Origin: Streptomyces sp. 378
GTDB lineage: Bacteria; Actinomycetota; Actinomycetes; Streptomycetales; Streptomycetaceae
Reading direction: 5' to 3'
Length of the DNA stretch: 64,000 bases
NCBI RefSeq assembly: GCF_030124145.1
Contig: NZ_JASKMS010000002.1
Coordinates: 62,001 to 126,000, forward strand
Shown here: positions 59,544-64,000 of the stretch, in pieces
How the letters are laid out: each line of letters opens with the position of its first letter
How positions within the stretch are numbered: the first letter of the stretch is position 1
The notes under the pieces: model-generated
Database searches by the model: none
What the model was told of the DNA's origin: nothing
What the model saw: only the letters and a program-made list of their open reading frames with translations
Program-made: the position numbers and the translations under genes

Positions 59544-61577
59544 TCAGGCCCTGACGCTGCCGTTGACAGCGCTCAGCGAGGTGTCGGCGAGACCCAGCTC
59601 GCCGGCCTTGTCCAGGAGCTGCCGGAACTGTCCGGCGTTCGCACCGCCGTTCTTCATGAGCTGCATCAGCAGGGCGGAGACGGTCAGGTTCTGCACGTCG
59701 GCCGTGGAGACCGAGCCGAGGACGCGGCTGAGGTCGTCGGTGAAGCCGGAGGTGCCGTCCAGCCAGGGCTTCGCGAGCGCCTGGGCTGTTTCGGAGTGCT
59801 GGACGAACCCGTCGACGCTCTTGCCGAGTGCGATCGAGGACACGAGCCGGTCGAAGAAGACCGAGTCCCCGCCGACGATGTCGATGTCGGCGTTCTCCAG
59901 CCCGGTGGCCAGCACCGTGGCCTGTGCCTCGGCGACCTGGCGCTGCACGTCCAGCCCCGCGAGGCGGATGTCCTTCTCGGCCTCCAGGCGCAGCCGGTAC
60001 TCCTCGTGACCACGGGACGCGTCGTCCAGGGCGGCCATCGCGGCCGCCTTCTCGGTGAGACCGGCGGCCTCGGCCTTCAGCTTCCCGCTGATGCCCTCCG
60101 CCTCGGCCAGCGCCTTGGCCCGCGCCCCGTCCGCTTCGGCACGCAGCCGGGCCTGAGTCGCCTCCGCCTCCGCGCGCCCGGCCTTCTCGATGACCTCGGC
60201 CTCCTTGTCGCGCACCCGCACGGCCGCGAGGCCCTCGGCGGCGACCTCGGCCTGGACGCCCTCGGCGAGCCGGAGCTTGGCCTGCGCGTCGAGGTCGGCG
60301 CTCTTCAACCGGGCCTCGGCCAGAGTGACTTCCTCGGCGGCACGGTGGACAGCGGCCTGCTCGGCGGCCTCGGCTGCCTTGATGTCCTTGACCAGCTTCT
60401 CCTGCGCCTCGGCCTCGGCGGCGATGATCACGGCCTGCCGACCGCGCTCCGCCTCCTCCACGGCCCGCAGCTTCTTGATGGCCTCCTCCTGCTCGGCGAC
60501 CGTACGGTCCACGGCGACCCGCTCACGGATGACCTCGGCGATCTCCCGCTTCTCCGCCTCGACCTCCTTGGCGGCGGCGATCTGCGTCAGCTGGGTCTCC
60601 CGCTCCCGCGCGATGACCTCGAGCTGCCGGTCCTTCTCGATGCGCTCGTTCTCGATGGCGATGACCCGCTCGCGGTTCTTCGCGGCGACGGCGACCTCGC
60701 GGGCCTGGTTCTCGCGCTGGATGCCGAGCTGCTCCTCCGTCTTGAGGAAGGCGCCCTGGGAACGCAGCCGCTCCTCCTCCGTCACCCGAGCCGTCTCGGC
60801 TTCCTCACGGGCCCGTACGGTGTCGATCTCCCGGCGCTGCTTGATCTCGGCGTCGGCCTGGCGGCGCTCCAGCTCCAGGATGGCCTCGCGGGCGTCGACG
60901 TTCTGCCGGGTGATCTCCTTCTCCTCGGTGCGCCGGGCCTCGTTGGTGCGCACGTGCTCCACGGCCGTCAGTTCGGTGATCTTCCGGATGCCCTGGGCGT
61001 CGAGGACGTTGGCCGAGTCGAGCTGGGAGAGCGGCGTCTGCTCCAGGTAGTCGATCGCCGCGTCCTCCAGGTGGTAGCCGTTGAGGTCGATGCCGATCAA
61101 CTCGATGATCTTGTAGCGGAGTTCCTCGCGCTTGGTGTACAGGTCGGTGAAGTCCAGCTGTTTGCCGACCGTCTTCAGCGCCTCGGAGAACTTCGCGTGG
61201 AACAGTTCCTGCAGCGTGTCCCGGTCGCTGGCCCGCGCGGTGCCGACGGCCTGGGCGACCTTGATGACGTCCTCGACGGTCTTGTTGACCTTCACGAAGA
61301 ACGAGATGCGGATGTCCGCACGGATGTTGTCCCGGCAGATCAGCCCGTCCTTGCCGGCCCGGGTGATCTCGATGGTCTTCACCGAGATGTCCATCACCTC
61401 GGCCCTGTGCAGCACCGGCAGCACGACCTGCCCGGTGAAGGTCACGTCGACCTTGCGCAGCTTGGAGACGATCAGCGCCTTGCCCTGCTCCACCTTGCGG
61501 AACAGCTGGGAGACGACAGCGACGACAACGAGGCAGACGGCGACGAGCACGCCGATGCCCACGAGCATGGCAACCAT
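59544..61577 (-). CDS. Flotillin/YqiK-type SPFH protein, long form
   Basis: This 677-residue protein has a membrane helix at residues 5-24, an SPFH domain at ~25-200 (VSKLRKVDVTFTGQVVLPVL, FVKVNKTVEDVIKVAQAVG) and an extended charged coiled coil with AEA/EAEA repeats (~200-560), ending in a C-terminal domain rich in short hydrophobic segments (SFTDDL-like). It resembles E. coli YqiK. It lies 133 bp upstream of the ATPase gene and 75 bp downstream of the small membrane gene, on the same strand. Confidence 0.92.
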   Translation of the reverse strand: MVAMLVGIGVLVAVCLVVVAVVSQLFRKVEQGKALIVSKLRKVDVTFTGQVVLPVLHRAEVMDISVKTIEITRAGKDGLICRDNIRADIRISFFVKVNKTVEDVIKVAQAVGTARASDRDTLQELFHAKFSEALKTVGKQLDFTDLYTKREELRYKIIELIGIDLNGYHLEDAAIDYLEQTPLSQLDSANVLDAQGIRKITELTAVEHVRTNEARRTEEKEITRQNVDAREAILELERRQADAEIKQRREIDTVRAREEAETARVTEEERLRSQGAFLKTEEQLGIQRENQAREVAVAAKNRERVIAIENERIEKDRQLEVIARERETQLTQIAAAKEVEAEKREIAEVIRERVAVDRTVAEQEEAIKKLRAVEEAERGRQAVIIAAEAEAQEKLVKDIKAAEAAEQAAVHRAAEEVTLAEARLKSADLDAQAKLRLAEGVQAEVAAEGLAAVRVRDKEAEVIEKAGRAEAEATQARLRAEADGARAKALAEAEGISGKLKAEAAGLTEKAAAMAALDDASRGHEEYRLRLEAEKDIRLAGLDVQRQVAEAQATVLATGLENADIDIVGGDSVFFDRLVSSIALGKSVDGFVQHSETAQALAKPWLDGTSGFTDDLSRVLGSVSTADVQNLTVSALLMQLMKNGGANAGQFRQLLDKAGELGLADTSLSAVNGSVRA

Positions 61578-61652
61578 GGCATACGTCCTTGAGGCGTAAG
61601 GGAGTTGAGCGTGAGGAAGAAGGCCGGAGGTGAGATCCGGCGGCGTAGGGGC

Positions 61653-62003
61653 TCAGGCGGCGCTGTCCCGCGGCCGGTCCACGGCGGCACGGTGGGCAAG
61701 CCCATGGGGATCGCGGCTCCCGGTACCTCGTAGCCCGATGCCGCCGTCCGTGCGAGCCTCGCTCAGCACGGACAGCGCGGGTTCGTCCGGGAAGAGGCGG
61801 TGCAACGGCCGCACGATCAGACAGGCCGTGGCCCAAGCGACCAGCAGAGCGGGCACGACCACGCGCGGCAACCCGGTGAAAGGCCCCGGGGACGCGAGAA
61901 CGGCGCCCACGGCGGCCGGGAGCCAGAAGCGGACGGCCACGACGAGCGCAGCGGTCAGCGGGAGCGTGGGCAGGCCCGTGGCCGCCACCAGACAAGTCCG
62001 CAT
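61653..62003 (-). CDS. Small membrane protein beside the flotillin genes
   Basis: This 116-residue protein has two or three helices (LVAATGLPTLPLTAALVVAV, VVVPALLVAWATACLIV) and a polar C-terminus. By position it may take the role of YqiJ, but no OB-fold is visible. AGGGGG precedes the ATG. It is probably the first gene of the ten-kilobase minus-strand operon. Confidence 0.6.
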   Translation of the reverse strand: MRTCLVAATGLPTLPLTAALVVAVRFWLPAAVGAVLASPGPFTGLPRVVVPALLVAWATACLIVRPLHRLFPDEPALSVLSEARTDGGIGLRGTGSRDPHGLAHRAAVDRPRDSAA

Positions 62004-62161
62004 CTCTTGATCCCCCTCTCCGCACGCGACGCGCATCAGTCGTCCCCGACGGCGCACGGTCGTTCCGGGCGCGGTGCCGGACACCTGCCGGTGTCCGGCA
62101 CCGCAACCATCCGCCGTGCCCCCCGCGAGCCATGCTGCACGACGCGACCCCGGCCGCGCAT

Positions 62162-62215
62162 TGCCGGTTCCCGGCAGTGTTCACTAAGGTCTGCATGCCG
62201 GTGTCCGCTAGCGGA
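62162..62215. promoter_or_regulatory. Palindromes in the divergent PucR/flotillin promoter
   Basis: Two inverted repeats: TGCCGG-TTC-CCGGCA (62162-62176) and TCCGCTAGCGGA (62204-62215), the latter nested in a GCCGGTG...CACCGGC pair. They lie 37-90 bp upstream of the PucR start and are candidate operators for autoregulation and for the operon on the other strand. Confidence 0.45.
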
Positions 62216-62251
62216 TCCGTCACCGGCGCGTCGAAAAATCCGGGGGACGAC

Positions 62252-63310
62252 ATGACAGAACGGGAACATCCCGAGCAGTATCTGGACGGTTACGCCGAGA
62301 TCCTGACCGAGGTGTCGGCCACGGGGCGACGCCTCACCCGGGACGAGATCGCGTCCCGCCGCGCCCTGGGCGAGCAGGCCGCCGAGGCCGGCCACGGGCT
62401 GCGCGCCCTCGTCAGCGCGCATCTGACCACTGCCCGCACGGCCTGGCCGGGACCGTCCGGCTCCGCCGACGGCGCGCTTGCCGCCGTGCAGCAGGTCATC
62501 GACGCCTTCGCCGAGGGCTACGAACGCGCCCAGTTGGTCGCCGTGCGTCAAGAGGAGGCCGCCCGCCGGGAGTTCATCGACGACCTCCTCTACGGCCGCA
62601 GCGACCTGGGCCGCCTCGCCGAGCGCGCCGAACGCTTCGGGCTGCGCCTGTCCCACGCGCACGCCGTCGCCGTCGCGCAGGGCGCCGCCGCCTACGACGA
62701 GGGCGCCCCGGTGCCCCGGCAGGTGGAACGGGCGCTCATCTCCCGTTTCGGCGATCGCAGTGTCCTGCTCACCACCAAGGACGGCCGGCTGCTGTGTATC
62801 GCCCCCGGCCACCAGGACGAGGTACTCGCCTACTTCGCCAAACAGGCGCACGCCGCCACCGACGGTGGCCGGGTCGCCATCGGCCGACCCCAACCCGGCC
62901 CCGGCGGCGTCGTCCAGTCCTACGAGGAAGCGCTGGGCGTCCTCGAACTCGCCGAGCGCCTCGGCCTGGACGACCCCGTCCTGCGCTCCGCGGACCTGCT
63001 GGTCTATCCCGTCCTCACCCGTGACCGTCAAGCCATGGCCGACCTCGTCGCCGGCACTCTGGGCCCGCTCACCACGGCCCGCGGCGGCGCACAGCCCCTC
63101 CTGGCCACTCTCACCGCCTACTTCGACTCCGGCTGCGTCGCCGCCGAGGCCGCCCGCCGCCTCTCCCTCAGCGTGCGCGCCCTGACGTACCGCCTGGAAC
63201 GCATCCACCAACTCACCGGCGCCCACCCCGCCGACCCGGCCCACCGCTACATGCTCCAGACCGCGGTGATCGGCGCACGACTGCTGGACTGGCCGGCCGG
63301 CGATCTCTGA
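62252..63310 (+). CDS. PucR/CdaR-type transcriptional regulator
   Basis: This 352-residue paralogue of the regulator at 36202 shares helical-RsbRD-like N-terminus (YLDGYAEILTEVSATGRRLT), middle domain, and the C-terminal HTH LLATLTAYFDSGCVAAEAAR, RLSLSVRALTYRLERIHQLT. GGGGG lies 7 bases before the ATG. It is divergent from the small membrane/flotillin/ATPase genes and probably controls them. Confidence 0.88.
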   Translation: MTEREHPEQYLDGYAEILTEVSATGRRLTRDEIASRRALGEQAAEAGHGLRALVSAHLTTARTAWPGPSGSADGALAAVQQVIDAFAEGYERAQLVAVRQEEAARREFIDDLLYGRSDLGRLAERAERFGLRLSHAHAVAVAQGAAAYDEGAPVPRQVERALISRFGDRSVLLTTKDGRLLCIAPGHQDEVLAYFAKQAHAATDGGRVAIGRPQPGPGGVVQSYEEALGVLELAERLGLDDPVLRSADLLVYPVLTRDRQAMADLVAGTLGPLTTARGGAQPLLATLTAYFDSGCVAAEAARRLSLSVRALTYRLERIHQLTGAHPADPAHRYMLQTAVIGARLLDWPAGDL

Positions 63311-63372
63311 CACCGCCCGCCGTCACCGCCCTGGGCTGATGGCCGGCGAGGCGAGAAGGGGCCGCACCGCTG

Positions 63373-63945
63373 TCAGGCGCGGGCGAGGTCGGCGGCGCCG
63401 AATGAGACGTCGAACCGGTCGCACCAGATGCTCACGCTGCGGAAACCCGACGGATCCACGTCAGCGGGCAGGGCGTAGTTCTGGCTTCCCTTGTTGCCCT
63501 TCAGCTTGCCGAGGCTGACGTACTTCCCGTCGTCGAAGACATGCCACCCTGCCTTGCCCTGCAGCACCTGCGCGTCGGTCAGCCAGACACGCAGGTCCGG
63601 TCCGTTGCTGGTGTCGAGGTTCTCCAGCCGGACGACATGGGAGCCGTCAGCCAGCCGTACGAGCTTCACCGTGCCCGATGTCGTGTGCTCGTGGCTGATC
63701 AGCTCACCATGGGCCAGCACCCGCGGGCCGGCGGCCGGGGAAGGTGGCGCGGAGGTCTCCTCCGAGGGCGCCGCGGGAGGAGGAGTGGACACTTCCGCGA
63801 CCTCGGGCAGGGCCTCTTGGACGGTCTCGTCCTGCCACAGCTTCCAGGGCTGAAACCAGTACAGCCCGAAGCCGACTGCGCCGACCGCCACCACTACCAT
63901 CACGATGACCCACGGCCCGGTCATTGCCTTCCGCACGCGCCCCAT
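63373..63945 (-). CDS. DM13 domain membrane-anchored protein
   Basis: This 190-residue protein has one N-terminal membrane helix (WVIVMVVVAVGAVGFGLYWF), a Pro/Ser-rich linker and an extracellular DM13 domain (HGELISHEHTTSGTVKLVRL, VVRLENLDTSNGPDLRVWLT, VSIWCDRFDVSFGAADL) with one conserved Cys. DM13 domains are proposed redox or electron-transfer modules. The ATG at 63945 has AGGAGG upstream. It converges with the PucR gene. Confidence 0.85.
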   Translation of the reverse strand: MGRVRKAMTGPWVIVMVVVAVGAVGFGLYWFQPWKLWQDETVQEALPEVAEVSTPPPAAPSEETSAPPSPAAGPRVLAHGELISHEHTTSGTVKLVRLADGSHVVRLENLDTSNGPDLRVWLTDAQVLQGKAGWHVFDDGKYVSLGKLKGNKGSQNYALPADVDPSGFRSVSIWCDRFDVSFGAADLARA

Positions 63946-64000
63946 CCCCGCTCGCCTCCTGAGAATTTCGTGTCGAGCTCCCATTCAACTGGATCGGGTG

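Noticed and set aside
54533..61592. Very long plus-strand open frames opposite the AAA+ ATPase and flotillin genes
   Set aside because: These are mirror frames produced by GC-rich codon bias. They contain Val/Gly/Arg-rich sequence with no domain, while the minus frames have clear motifs and ribosome sites.
1..64000. CRISPR array, tRNA genes, integrase or attachment sites
   Set aside because: I saw no regularly spaced direct repeats, no cloverleaf with a CCA-type end and no integrase or transposase motifs. The 15-bp and 6-bp tandem repeats have no spacers.

Overview
The window is high-GC (about 70% or more), densely coded chromosomal DNA of a Streptomyces-type actinobacterium. The support is strong third-position GC bias, GTG starts, GGAGG-type ribosome sites, NTGA stop/start overlaps, and families typical of that genus: DUF3040, PRC-barrel, DUF2180, GAF-ANTAR, SpoIIE-type PP2C phosphatases, PucR-type regulators, an F420-type nitroreductase and an ectoine operon. 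I see no tRNA, rRNA, CRISPR array, integrase or transposase gene.

Layout. 1-13 kb holds individual stress, membrane and metabolism genes: drug exporter, Rieske oxygenase, SpoIIE phosphatase, secreted EEP phosphatase, ANTAR regulator, tandem PAP2, AI-2E permease, PepSY lipoprotein and SDR. 13-17 kb holds a B12-radical SAM HpnR-like protein, a broken Fe-S oxidoreductase and a DUF4142 protein. 17-23.4 kb is a minus-strand sugar cluster of ADP-heptose character: two GT9, one GT4, a GmhB-like phosphatase, a carbamoyltransferase/GT2 chimera, pieces of rfaE, GT2 and GT4, and a frameshifted epimerase. It is visibly decaying. 23-35.5 kb holds cation transport, copper and stress-signalling genes and a PRC-barrel operon. 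36-38.6 kb holds a PucR regulator divergent from a slipin remnant. 38.7-48 kb holds a ClC channel, an ectABCD operon in which ectA and ectC carry large in-frame deletions, an anti-anti-sigma factor, a MarR regulator and an F420 nitroreductase. 48-51 kb holds two Na+/H+ antiporters that share a leader element. 52-62 kb is one minus-strand set of genes (two flotillins, an NfeD-like protein, a 1637-residue AAA+ ATPase and a small membrane protein) divergent from a second PucR regulator. The right edge carries a DM13 protein.

Three things stand out. (1) A 13-bp dyad with consensus TTGCATNATGCAA occurs ten times between 16.0 and 47.7 kb, mostly 30-90 bp upstream of start codons (DUF4142, hemerythrin remnant, PP2C, ClC, STAS, a membrane protein, PP2C remnant). 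It looks like the operator of an undescribed stress regulon; a MarR gene lies among the copies. (2) A [PP2C, dyad, nitroreductase, dyad] module is present twice (26.6-28.2 kb and 46.7-47.7 kb) with reciprocal decay: one copy keeps the phosphatase, the other keeps the nitroreductase. (3) An unusual number of genes are broken by internal, often in-frame, deletions, or in one case by a small inversion. Start choices below rest on ribosome-binding sites and family alignment from memory; no database search was possible.
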